Below are positions 35,933 through 43,919 of a stretch of 64,000 nt of DNA, piece after piece. Positions within the stretch are counted from its first letter, which is position 1; each line of letters opens with the position of its first letter. The stretch is taken from assembly GCA_036961205.1 (NCBI GenBank), contig JBALVI010000006.1, forward strand, positions 106,230 to 170,229, written 5' to 3'. A program made the translations under genes and the position numbers. This stretch comes from CALJFL01 sp036961205 (GTDB lineage: Bacteria; Pseudomonadota; Gammaproteobacteria; Pseudomonadales; Halieaceae). A model generated the notes under the pieces. That model had not been told where the DNA came from. It searched no databases and was given only the letters and a program-made list of their open reading frames with translations.

Positions 35933-37198
35933 TCAGCTCACTCCTTTAGGGGTTTTCTGCTGCATAAATCCAAATAGATAACCCGCCGCGCGACGCATTT
36001 GAATTTCGTCTGCCCCTTCGGTTATTCGGTAGCGCCGGTGATGGCGATAAATGTGTTCAAAAGGTTTGTAACGAGAGTAGCCCATGCCGCCGTGCACCTG
36101 CATCGCGAAATCGGCGGCCTCACAGCACAGTCGGTTGGCCTGGTAGTTACACATTGAGACCTTGTCGGAGACGGAAAAGGCACCGTCTCGGTCCATTAGC
36201 CAGGCGGTTTTGTGAACCAGGGCGCGCAGCATCTCGCAGCGGGTATTTAAGTCTACCAGCGGGAACTGAATACCCTGATTGGTCGCCAGCGCTTTGCCAA
36301 AGGGTCGGCGCTCAGTGGCGTGCTGTACCGCCTCATTCACACAGTACTGGGCCGCACCCAGACTGGAGGCTGCCTGGCGGATGCGATTCTCATTGAAGAA
36401 ATGCTGCATCACCATCAGGCCTTTGCCCTCCCCGCCAAAAATCGCGCTATCCGGAACTCGCACGCCCTTAAAGGAAACCCGTGCATGGTCCGAGGGCATA
36501 TTGAAGGTCCACAGGTACTCTTCCACCTTCAGCCCTGTCGCATCCATGGGGACCAGAAACGCAGTAATGCCTAGCGCATCACCCGGCGCCCCGGAAGTGC
36601 GCGCCATCACAAGGTCTGCCTTAGCCGTATGCACGCCGGTATTCCAGGTCTTCTCACCGGTAATCAGCCAGTCGTCGCCATCTTGCACGGCGCTGGTTTC
36701 CATGTGGGTTGCGTCTGAGCCATGCTCGGGTTCGGTGATACCAAAGGCGAACCCTGCAGTGGCGTTGGCCAACCCCTCAAGCCAAGTGGCTTTTTGCGGC
36801 TCAGTTCCATAATGGAGCATTAGCAGTAGGCCGAGATTGTTGCCTACCACCGAGTGTTCATTTTGCAGGTCGTTGTGCAAACCCAGACCTTTGGCCGCCA
36901 GGTGTTCGCGAACAATCGCCATCCCCAGATTGCCACCCTCGCGCCCGCCAAATTCAACGGGAAACGGGTAGTTAAAAATGCCGGCCTCGATGGCCTTTGT
37001 TTTAGCTTCGAATAACAGTGCCTCCCACTCCTCGTTGGGCAAGCCATCGCGATGCCAGTCGGTGCGGGCGTCTTCACGGCGATGATCGAAGAAGCGGATG
37101 TTGTCACCCTGCTGCTCCAGCGGAACAATTTTATCTTCTATAAATGCGTCGACTTCTTTAAGAAAGCCGGCAACATCGGCGGGAATTTCAAAATCCAT
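35933..37198 (-). CDS. Acyl-CoA dehydrogenase (ACAD10/11-like)
   Basis: 421 residues. Family segments are FAFGITEPEHGSDATHMETSAVQDGDDWLITGEKTWNTG in the middle domain (only key parts: TEPEHGSDATH and GEKTW), then GMGYSRYKPFEHIYRHHRRYRITEGADEIQMRR at the C-terminus. This matches the ACAD10/11 branch better than short-chain dehydrogenases. It sits between rnfH (11 bases) and the phosphotransferase gene (5 bases), all on the minus strand. It probably works with the phosphotransferase in removing 4-hydroxy groups from acyl-CoA. Confidence 0.9.
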   Translation of the reverse strand: MDFEIPADVAGFLKEVDAFIEDKIVPLEQQGDNIRFFDHRREDARTDWHRDGLPNEEWEALLFEAKTKAIEAGIFNYPFPVEFGGREGGNLGMAIVREHLAAKGLGLHNDLQNEHSVVGNNLGLLLMLHYGTEPQKATWLEGLANATAGFAFGITEPEHGSDATHMETSAVQDGDDWLITGEKTWNTGVHTAKADLVMARTSGAPGDALGITAFLVPMDATGLKVEEYLWTFNMPSDHARVSFKGVRVPDSAIFGGEGKGLMVMQHFFNENRIRQAASSLGAAQYCVNEAVQHATERRPFGKALATNQGIQFPLVDLNTRCEMLRALVHKTAWLMDRDGAFSVSDKVSMCNYQANRLCCEAADFAMQVHGGMGYSRYKPFEHIYRHHRRYRITEGADEIQMRRAAGYLFGFMQQKTPKGVS

Positions 37199-37209
37199 GT
37201 GGGGGGTTC

Positions 37210-37539
37210 CTAGGCTTCTTTATTTTCGTCTTTATCTTTAGCCCTGCGCTCTTTCGCCTTTGCGGCGCGCGCCTTGCGCACTTCTTTCGGGTCAGCAATT
37301 AACGGGCGGTAGACTTCCACTCTGTCTCCCGTGCTCAGCACATGACCGGGAGCCACGGCCTTGCCAAAAATACCCAGCTTGGCGTTCTCCAGGTCAACAC
37401 CTTCGTATTGTTTGTCTACACCAGACTGGCGCGCCGCCTCGAGAGCAGAGGTACCCACGCTAACACTCAGCGGAATAATGGACTGCTTATCGGGCATGGC
37501 GTAAGCCACTTCAACGTCGATGGTTTCGTTTTCGGTCAT
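37210..37539 (-). CDS. rnfH: RnfH-family ubiquitin-like protein (RatB)
   Basis: 109 residues from the ATG at 37539, which has GAAGGA 7 bases upstream; an ATG 8 codons earlier (37563) is possible. The beta-grasp core includes VEVAYAMPDKQSIIPLSV, GVDLENAKLGIFGKAVAPGHVLSTGDRVEVYRPL, followed by a basic Lys/Arg/Ala tail. Function is not firmly known. The ratA-rnfH pair near smpB is conserved across gammaproteobacteria. Confidence 0.9.
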   Translation of the reverse strand: MTENETIDVEVAYAMPDKQSIIPLSVSVGTSALEAARQSGVDKQYEGVDLENAKLGIFGKAVAPGHVLSTGDRVEVYRPLIADPKEVRKARAAKAKERRAKDKDENKEA

Positions 37540-37597
37540 CGCTGCATCCTTCTCTATCTTCACTAATTCTCGGTGGTTTTGCTGGCCCGTGGCAACC

Positions 37598-38029
37598 CTA
37601 GCCGTACAGGTGGTGCGCTCGCCGCTCCACCGTGGTTACCAGATTAACAGCCACGCGATTGAACAGTTTACCGGCCGCTGCACCCAACAAGCCATTACTC
37701 ATGGAGAACTCCAGGTGGAGACTAATCTTGCAGGCGTCGTCACCCAGCTCGGTAAAGGTCCAGAGGCCAGCAAGTTTATCGAAGGGGCCGTTGACCAGTT
37801 CCAGGGTAATGCTCTCGCTGGGTACCAGGGTATTGCGGGTGGTAAAACTCTGTTCTATCCCACCTTTGGCAAGATGGAGTTGGGCCTCCAGCTGGGTAAG
37901 CTCTCGGCTCAGCACTCTGGCACGCACACAACCATCCATATATTGCGGGTAGGCCTCCACGTCATTCACCAGGTCAAACAGCTGGCTCGCTTGGTAGGGA
38001 AGCAAAGCGCTGCGGTTGATCACGGTCAT
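37598..38029 (-). CDS. ratA: RatA/Coq10-family START-like protein
   Basis: 143 residues, a single START-like domain: MTVINRSALLPYQASQLFDLVNDVEAYPQYM, WTFTELGDDACKISLHLEFSM and a C-terminal LFNRVAVNLVTTVERRAHHLYG. E. coli RatA has been described as a ribosome anti-association toxin and the family as ubiquinone-binding Coq10. With rnfH just downstream this is the conserved pair. It follows the NSS transporter by 18 bases, so transcription may start upstream of that transporter. Confidence 0.93.
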   Translation of the reverse strand: MTVINRSALLPYQASQLFDLVNDVEAYPQYMDGCVRARVLSRELTQLEAQLHLAKGGIEQSFTTRNTLVPSESITLELVNGPFDKLAGLWTFTELGDDACKISLHLEFSMSNGLLGAAAGKLFNRVAVNLVTTVERRAHHLYG

Positions 38030-38047
38030 AGGGGGCTTACGCTCTAG

Positions 38048-39406
38048 TCAGGCAGAAATCACGGCTGATACAAAAACCGCCACAATGGCGGGTGGGGCAA
38101 TATAACGCAGAACAAAGTACCAGATCGAGAAAAATAGATCGGTCTCCCTGGCCAGTAACTCCCGCAGGATTTGCGGCCGTACTTGCCAGCCCACAAATAG
38201 AGCAAGGAGTAAGGCGCCCAAAGGCAGCAGGAAGCTGGTGGTAAGCGCGACTAATAATTCGAACAGATTGCCGTAACCAAACCAGCCCAGGTCTTGCCAC
38301 AGGCTAAAGGACAAGGCGACGCCAATACCCAGTAACCAGATGATTGCACCGACTATCACCACCGCGGTGAATCTACGCAACTTGAACTGCTGCATCAGTG
38401 CACCCACCACCGGTTCCACCAGGGCCACGGCCGAACCCAGCGCGGCGACCACCACCAGCGCAAAAAACAGGGTGCCAAACAACTCGCCCTCAACAATATT
38501 GCCAAAGGCATAGGGCAGGCTGACGAAGATAAGCCCCGGGCCCATGGAAGGTTCAATGTTATTGGCAAACACAATGGGGAAAATCGCCAGACCGGCACCC
38601 AGAGCAATCAGTGTGTCGAACAGCGCTACCGCGAACACCGAGCGGCCAATAGGAATACGTTCCGGTGCATAGGCGCCATAACTGATGCCCACCCCAACCC
38701 CAACACTGAGAGTGTAAAAGGCCTGCCCCAAAGCCACCAGCCAGGAGTGTGCAGAGAAATCCAGCGGCTGCACATGGAATAGAAACTCCTCGGCAGCGGC
38801 CAGATCGCCCTGATCGAGCGCGAACACAACCAGCGCACCCAGCAAGGCAATCAGCGCAGGCACACACAACCACACCAGCACACCCAAACCCCGGCGCACG
38901 CCCAGGCAGACGACGGCCAGCACCATAAACAGAAAGGCTGTGTGCCAGCGTATCAGGCGACTGGGATCGGAAAGAAACCGCTGGAAAAACTCACCCACCA
39001 TCACCGCACTGGCGTCTGAAAAATGACCAGACTGCATGTACTTGGCGTACGCCAGGGCCCAACCGGCTACCACGGAGTAATAGCCCATTATCAGCACGGC
39101 GGTCAGGCATACCAGCACCCCACCTATCATCCATGCCCGGCTGCGAAGGGAGCGATCTGCAGCGTGGCGCAAGGCCGCCACCGGGCTGCCGCGACCATGG
39201 TTACCAATCACCACCTCGGCGATCAGAATGGGCGTGGCTATACCGAACAGGCACACCAGATAGGCCAGTACAAACGGGCCACCACCGTGCTCACCGGCCA
39301 GATAGGAGAACCGCCACAGATTGCCCAGCCCCACCGCCGAGGCGGACAGAGCGAGCACAAAAGTAGTACGACTACGCCAGCTGCCCAGAGGCGTTAATTG
39401 GTCCAT
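38048..39406 (-). CDS. Sodium-dependent transporter of the NSS (SNF) family
   Basis: 452 residues with about 11-12 helices. The N-terminal Na+-binding helix is intact: LALSASAVGLGNLWRFSYLAGEHGGGPFVLAYL. Such proteins import amino acids or related solutes with Na+. I start at the ATG at 39406; a GTG two codons earlier is also possible. It is inserted between smpB and ratA, which are adjacent in enterics, and is divergent from smpB. Substrate unknown. Confidence 0.9.
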   Translation of the reverse strand: MDQLTPLGSWRSRTTFVLALSASAVGLGNLWRFSYLAGEHGGGPFVLAYLVCLFGIATPILIAEVVIGNHGRGSPVAALRHAADRSLRSRAWMIGGVLVCLTAVLIMGYYSVVAGWALAYAKYMQSGHFSDASAVMVGEFFQRFLSDPSRLIRWHTAFLFMVLAVVCLGVRRGLGVLVWLCVPALIALLGALVVFALDQGDLAAAEEFLFHVQPLDFSAHSWLVALGQAFYTLSVGVGVGISYGAYAPERIPIGRSVFAVALFDTLIALGAGLAIFPIVFANNIEPSMGPGLIFVSLPYAFGNIVEGELFGTLFFALVVVAALGSAVALVEPVVGALMQQFKLRRFTAVVIVGAIIWLLGIGVALSFSLWQDLGWFGYGNLFELLVALTTSFLLPLGALLLALFVGWQVRPQILRELLARETDLFFSIWYFVLRYIAPPAIVAVFVSAVISA

Positions 39407-39506
39407 GCCCACCGAAAATTCTTATAAATCATCATCGGGTTAGAGTGCCGTAGCCGGTAGCGGCTTAAAAGGGAAAGATTCACGTTCCACCCCCGAGGCT
39501 TCTACG

Positions 39507-39512
39507 TATAAT
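39507..39512 (+). promoter_or_regulatory. -10 element (TATAAT) overlapping the upstream smpB ATG
   Basis: A perfect TATAAT at 39507-39512 overlaps the ATG at 39511. If used, transcription would start around 39519, next to the ATG at 39520, so the smpB message might be nearly leaderless. No strong -35 is seen. Confidence 0.4.
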
Positions 39513-39519
39513 GCGCGCC

Positions 39520-40002
39520 ATGGCCAAGAAGAAGCACAAGACCCCAAGTAACGTGATCGCCCAGAACAAGCGCGCCAGCTTTGACTACAAGCTGTTGGAG
39601 ACTTTTGAGGCGGGCGTCGTGTTGACCGGTTGGGAAGTAAAAAGTTTGCGCGAAGGCAAAGTGCAGCTTACGGATTCCTATGTGATTATGAAAGACGGCG
39701 AGGCTTTTCTGCTGGGCTCACTAATCACCCCTCTGGCCACCGCCTCGACTCACTTCGTGACTGACCCCACCCGCACCCGCAAACTGCTGCTCAATAAAAG
39801 AGAGCTGGCCAGAGTTCTCGTAGCCACTGCTGCCAAGGGCCTAACCTGCGTGTGCACCCAGCTATATTGGAAGGGTCACTTGGTGAAAGCGCGCATTGCG
39901 TTGGCTCAGGGCAAGCAGGATCACGACAAGCGTGACACCAAAAAAGACCGCGAATGGAACCTCCAAAAGCAGCGGATTGTGCGCGACAACGTCAAACAGT
40001 AA
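39520..40002 (+). CDS. smpB: SsrA-binding protein SmpB
   Basis: 160 residues. The start at 39520 gives MAKKKHKTPSNVIAQNKRASFDY, the usual N-terminus; an ATG at 39511 adds MRA. Conserved TGWEVKSLREGKVQL, DPTRTRKLLLNKREL and the C-terminal KRDTKKDREWNLQKQRIVRD (the tail that enters the ribosome) are present. SmpB carries tmRNA into stalled ribosomes. The tmRNA gene lies 3.1 kb downstream, separated by two metabolic genes on the other strand. Confidence 0.97.
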   Translation: MAKKKHKTPSNVIAQNKRASFDYKLLETFEAGVVLTGWEVKSLREGKVQLTDSYVIMKDGEAFLLGSLITPLATASTHFVTDPTRTRKLLLNKRELARVLVATAAKGLTCVCTQLYWKGHLVKARIALAQGKQDHDKRDTKKDREWNLQKQRIVRDNVKQ

Positions 40003-40334
40003 GCCCCGGTTTTTTGCAGCCCTCGCCTTATGCATACTCGGTATAAGAAGCCCCTTGCAGAGCAGACGATTCAGGCCCATATTTAAAGTGTGATCAGAAG
40101 CGGGACTATGCTGGCAGCAGCTAAAGTCAGAAGGGACGTTTTCGGGTTACAAGCGACATACGGTTATACACCGCAATACTTTCCCATGGAGGAAAGGGCC
40201 TTGCGGGGGCTCTGGCCCAGTGCTAATCCCCACGCGAAAAGGCGTTATGTCAAACCCGGCCGCACTCGATTAACAATGGGTTAATCGTCTGCGGCTTCTT
40301 AGTGTTTGGGACCACTGTAAGACAGTATTCGGAC
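40003..40334. other. Intergenic region between smpB and the TSUP transporter
   Basis: 332 bases, with no convincing gene; a possible 64-codon frame at 40090-40284 has no family features or good ribosome site. A perfect inverted repeat, CGATTAAC-aatgg-GTTAATCG, lies at 40267-40287. It is not followed by a T run, so it may be an operator or a stabilising hairpin. Since both flanking genes end here (convergent), the gap should contain terminators, but I see no clear one. Confidence 0.4.
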
Positions 40335-41099
40335 CTACATTAACGCATGCCCGGTTATGGATACCCCCACAGCGAACAACACCACAAGCGCTACTCGCCG
40401 GTACATGGCCGTGCCAAAACGGTGGAACAGGCGGTAGCCCAACTTATCCCCCAGGTACATTGCCGGAAACGCCAACGCGAACAACCACGGCGAGCTGGTG
40501 TTTACAAAACCCGCCGCTGTATAAGACAGCAAACCGGCTACCGCAGAGAATAAAAAGAAGGTCATCAGCAGCGCCCGGCTTCGGGCAGGTTCCGGCTCCG
40601 CTGCCATGGCATAAATAATCACCGGTGGCCCGGGAATAGCGAACGCTCCATTGAGCAAACCCGAGGCCAGTCCGGCTATGCTGCTGAGCATCGTACTCCC
40701 ACGCTGCCGGCTGGGGCGATAAAACGTAAGCCCCAGGCACGCGAAAATCACCGAGGCTCCGATACCGAGCTTGAATTGCATGGGCGAAACAGAAGTAAGA
40801 ATGGCAGCACCCATCGCGGTGCCAATGGCCGCCAACGCGATCATCGGCAGCATGGGCTTTAAAGGGTACTGACCCCAAAACGTTTTCAAAGTGAGCAAAC
40901 TAACCGCCAATGTCAGCGAGGCGCTAAGCACAACCGCCTGAGTGGGCGCCATGAACAAGGCAAACACTGGCACCGCCGTAAGCGCGAAGCCAAAACCGGT
41001 AAACGCCCGCATGACCGCGGCAAAAATCACCACCAGCCAGATCAGGCACAGCTGAGCCAGGGTGGTTTGGCCGAGAATGTCAGTTAAGGTTTGCAGCAT
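40335..41099 (-). CDS. TSUP-family (TauE/SafE) membrane transporter
   Basis: 254 residues, about 8 helices in two repeats typical of TauE/SafE proteins: AFTGFGFALTAVPVFALFMAP near residue 33 and SSIAGLASGLLNGAFAIPGPPVIIYAM near 140 (the GxxNGxxxxxGPP repeat motif). Such proteins move sulfite, sulfonates or organic acids across the inner membrane. Specific substrate unknown. It is followed on the same strand by nothing closely linked; the amidohydrolase gene is 49 bases upstream, so the two may be one operon. Confidence 0.88.
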   Translation of the reverse strand: MLQTLTDILGQTTLAQLCLIWLVVIFAAVMRAFTGFGFALTAVPVFALFMAPTQAVVLSASLTLAVSLLTLKTFWGQYPLKPMLPMIALAAIGTAMGAAILTSVSPMQFKLGIGASVIFACLGLTFYRPSRQRGSTMLSSIAGLASGLLNGAFAIPGPPVIIYAMAAEPEPARSRALLMTFFLFSAVAGLLSYTAAGFVNTSSPWLFALAFPAMYLGDKLGYRLFHRFGTAMYRRVALVVLFAVGVSITGHALM

Positions 41100-41148
41100 A
41101 GCCTGAGTTTAACGCGAATAGACTACGCTGCAGAGGTGTAACCGCCGT

Positions 41149-42930
41149 TCAGGCAGCTGCTTGCTGGGCCAATTGCCCGGCGCGAACCAACCGACCGGGA
41201 TATTTACCGGTGAGTTGGTCATTCTCCAGCACAACTTCCCCGGCCACAATCACCGCGCGGTAGCCGTGGGCATTCTGCAGCAGGCGCTGACCACCCGCGG
41301 GCAGATCCTGCACCATATTGGGCGCGAACAGACGCAAGCCGTCCATATCGATCACATTGATGTTGGCCTTCAAGCCCACCTGCAGGCGACCGCGATCGCT
41401 CATGCCACTGTAGTCGGCAATATCACTGGTGAGGCGACGAATCGCATCGGCCAGTTCCAACTTGCCTTCACGCTGGCGATCACGGGTCCAGTGGGTCAGC
41501 AAATAAGTCGGGAAGCTGGAATCGCATACCGTACCCACATGCGCGCCACCGTCAGACAGACCCATAATCGATTGTGGGTGCTGCATCATTTTGTAGACGT
41601 TGTCGTAGTTCATCTCGGTGTAGTTATAGATGGGGAAGTACAACAGTTCCTTGCCGTCTTTTTTCAGCAGCAGGTCGTAAATCATTTCCAGGGTGGGCAC
41701 GCCCTTATCCTGGGCCATTTGCAGCACCGAGTTTTCTGCTGGCTGCTCGTAGTCCGGGTTGTCGCCCAGCAGGAAGGTTTTGCTGGCTACAAAATCCAGC
41801 GCTGCCAGCAAGGCATCGGCAATCGGCGGTACCGGAGTACCATCACCGGCGAGTGGTTCGGATTCTTCGGTCAGCAACTGCGCCTTGAATGCAGGCTCTT
41901 TCATACGCGCTACCCGCTCTTCAAACGACAGCTGCGAAATAGCCTTGTAGCTGGGGAAACCCATAAACGGGTGGAAGGTGCACTGCAGGCCAACCGTCAC
42001 GCCAATAGCACGAGGCGCGGTTTGCAGACGCATGTTCAGGCCCTTGGCTTTGGCTTTTTCGGCGCGGTCGATAATTCGCAGCCACTGGTCTGGCGCAAAA
42101 TCACGCTGCATTAAAGACAGCGAAAAGGCGCTGCCGTTAGTAGCCTTGGCGAAGTTCTCGATAATATCGAATTCCTCGTCGAACATATCCCCTTCACGTT
42201 CCAGGTTGAAATCGTTCACTGCCTGCAAAATACCGTGGTCCATGCCGTCGAAAGCTTTAGCAATACCTTCCAACTCTTCAGAGGTGGCTTCAGAAGCCGG
42301 GGTCCACTCACCATCAGCACTGCGGTGCACGTCTGAACGGCCGGTGGAAAAGCCAATCGCGCCCGCTTCCAGCGCCTCGCGGGCGAGTTTTTGCATTTCA
42401 AGAATATCGGCGGCCGTAGCCTTCTCGTTATAGACCGCGCGGTCGCCCATCACGTAAACACGCAGCGGGTCGTGAGTGATTTGCACGGCAAAATCCACGC
42501 TATGGGGCTGTGCGTCCAGCGCATCCATATACTCGGGCAGTGTTTCCCAATCCCAGGTGATGCCTTCGGCAAGGGCGGTTCCGGGGATGTCTTCCACCCC
42601 TTCCATAATACGAATCAGCTTCTCGCGGTCACCTTCACGTACCGGCGCAAAGCCCACACCACAGCTACCCATGACCACTGTGCTGACACCGTGGTTGATG
42701 CTGGGCTGCATGTCGGCGTCCCAGGACATCTGACCGTCGTAGTGGGTGTGCAGATCAATAAAGCCAGGAGTCACAATCTTGCCAGCGGCATCAATTACCT
42801 GCGCCGCTTCGCCGTCACAGGCCCCAATTTCAACAATCACCCCACCGCGAACACCAACGTTGATGCCAATGGGGTCATTACCTTCGCCATCAAATACCAG
42901 GCCATTGGTGATTTTAAGATCGTAATTCAT
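41149..42930 (-). CDS. D-aminoacylase-like amidohydrolase (N-acyl-D-amino-acid deacylase family)
   Basis: 593 residues from the ATG at 42930, which has GGAG 6 bases upstream; a longer frame upstream is not family-like. The metal-site motif is GFIDLHTHYDGQMSWD near residue 65, with MGSCGVGFAPV near 105 and a C-terminal GLSDGGAHVG segment with Asp near 485. Family members are zinc or binuclear-metal hydrolases of N-acyl amino acids, dihydropyrimidines or similar amides. The specific substrate cannot be read from sequence. It lies just before the ssrA promoter on the other strand. Confidence 0.87.
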   Translation of the reverse strand: MNYDLKITNGLVFDGEGNDPIGINVGVRGGVIVEIGACDGEAAQVIDAAGKIVTPGFIDLHTHYDGQMSWDADMQPSINHGVSTVVMGSCGVGFAPVREGDREKLIRIMEGVEDIPGTALAEGITWDWETLPEYMDALDAQPHSVDFAVQITHDPLRVYVMGDRAVYNEKATAADILEMQKLAREALEAGAIGFSTGRSDVHRSADGEWTPASEATSEELEGIAKAFDGMDHGILQAVNDFNLEREGDMFDEEFDIIENFAKATNGSAFSLSLMQRDFAPDQWLRIIDRAEKAKAKGLNMRLQTAPRAIGVTVGLQCTFHPFMGFPSYKAISQLSFEERVARMKEPAFKAQLLTEESEPLAGDGTPVPPIADALLAALDFVASKTFLLGDNPDYEQPAENSVLQMAQDKGVPTLEMIYDLLLKKDGKELLYFPIYNYTEMNYDNVYKMMQHPQSIMGLSDGGAHVGTVCDSSFPTYLLTHWTRDRQREGKLELADAIRRLTSDIADYSGMSDRGRLQVGLKANINVIDMDGLRLFAPNMVQDLPAGGQRLLQNAHGYRAVIVAGEVVLENDQLTGKYPGRLVRAGQLAQQAAA

Positions 42931-43112
42931 TGGGGTCTCCGGGGCGGTTATCCGCTTTATCGTTCTGCTCAATAAGTGTGCAAAGTCTAGGGTTGAAAGT
43001 GGCCAAAAACAAAGGTCTATACAGGCCAAGTTAGGTGAAAACTGGCCCGCGGTCTAGACTGCCGCTGGACCAGGCAGGGGAAAATTCCCGCACGCAAGAC
43101 CGCAAACAGGTG

Positions 43113-43118
43113 TATAAT
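43113..43118 (+). promoter_or_regulatory. -10 element of the ssrA promoter
   Basis: A perfect TATAAT lies 14 bases before the 5' end of mature tmRNA, so a precursor with a short leader would be made and cut by RNase P. The -35 region is weak. Confidence 0.65.
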
Positions 43119-43132
43119 GGCTATTCACATTT

Positions 43133-43522
43133 GGGGGCGATACGGATTCGACGACGGTTGCAAACCCTAAGGTGCATGTCGTGATGGTAGCCAATCACGT
43201 AAATCCAAAGCTGCAAACTATTAGTTGCCAATGATGACAACTACGGTGCACAACTGGCTGCGTAAGTAGCCCTTTGTAACACCTCTAGTGGCTTCGGCCC
43301 TAGCGGTCTTTAGCAAGGTGCCAGCCCCGCGCTACTGACTGTCATATAGAACTGGATCGCTGCGAAACCTGCCTGAGGTGGAGTCGCTAAAAAATTTCAG
43401 GATCGCCTATTACGTCCTGCCCGTTGGGCTGTATGCGGCTAAATTAATTAACGGATTCTAAGCATGTAGAGCCGAAGGCAGAGTGCTGGCGGACGCGGGT
43501 TCAACTCCCGCCGCCTCCACCA
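43133..43522 (+). ncRNA. ssrA: Transfer-messenger RNA (tmRNA)
   Basis: About 390 bases. The 5' end GGGGGCGATACGGATTCGACG pairs with the 3' end CGCCTCC-A-CCA to form the acceptor stem, and the T-arm is GCGGGTTCAACTCCCGC. The tag reading frame starts with the resume codon GCC at 43227 and reads ANDDNYGAQLAA, stop TAA at 43263-43265. The final LAA marks products for proteases such as ClpXP. tmRNA with SmpB frees stalled ribosomes. The 12-residue tag is longer than the ANDENYALAA tag of E. coli but of the same plan. Confidence 0.97.
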
Positions 43523-43528
43523 AATTTG

Positions 43529-43570
43529 AAAGCCCTAATGAGTCTTCACCGGCCATTGGGGCTTTTTTTT
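43529..43570 (+). terminator. Rho-independent terminator of ssrA
   Basis: AAAGCCCTAATG (43529-43540) pairs with CATTGGGGCTTT (43554-43565) over 12 positions with one G-U pair and a 13-base loop, followed by a run of T to 43570. It begins 6 bases after the tmRNA CCA. Confidence 0.93.
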
Positions 43571-43919
43571 GACCCTCAATTTCACTTTTATTGTCTCTTA
43601 TTGAAGTGTCCGGAACCATTGAACCAGAGCAGGCTCTGACGGTGCCGCGCGGCGCGATCCTCAATGGTGGAAGAATCTCCAGGAGAACCCACGAGCTACC
43701 GTCCGCGTCGGGCGTAACAAGTTTTCTGTGAGAGCCAGCGTGGGCCGAGTATCAAACTCGGACTGAGCGTATTCTGCCTTTGGTGGTATTGACGCCCAAT
43801 TAGCGATCAATTGGTCGAAAGTATAAGAAAACTAAATGGGCGCTGGTCTCTGCGAACGCCCAGGACAGCTTCATTGCACATAGCGGGGACATGTACCCCA
43901 TTCGCCTTCATCACTGCTT
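43571..43919. other. Gene-free stretch downstream of ssrA
   Basis: About 350 bases between the ssrA terminator and the 3' end of the TonB receptor gene. I see no gene, no integrase remnant, and no second copy of the tmRNA 3' end. A hairpin GGGCG/CGCCC at 43838-43861, followed on the minus strand by atttagttttctt, may terminate the receptor gene. A second short hairpin GGGG-acatgta-CCCC lies near 43884-43898. Confidence 0.4.
43838..43861 (-). terminator. Possible terminator of the TonB-receptor gene
   Basis: On the minus strand GGGCG and CGCCC enclose a 14-base loop and are followed by a T-rich stretch. It lies 59 bases beyond the receptor stop codon. The stem is short, so confidence is moderate. 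Confidence 0.45.

Noticed and set aside
40090..40284. 64-codon + strand frame
   Set aside because: No ribosome site, no family features, and it sits in an intergenic gap with an inverted repeat.
41161..42114. Long + strand frame opposite the amidohydrolase
   Set aside because: High-GC shadow of the real gene; it lacks any coherent domain and starts inside that gene.
43458..43664. Minus-strand frame over the tmRNA 3' end, containing VEAAGVEPASAS
   Set aside because: This is the well-known spurious translation of tRNA/tmRNA-adjacent DNA; the region is explained by ssrA and its terminator.
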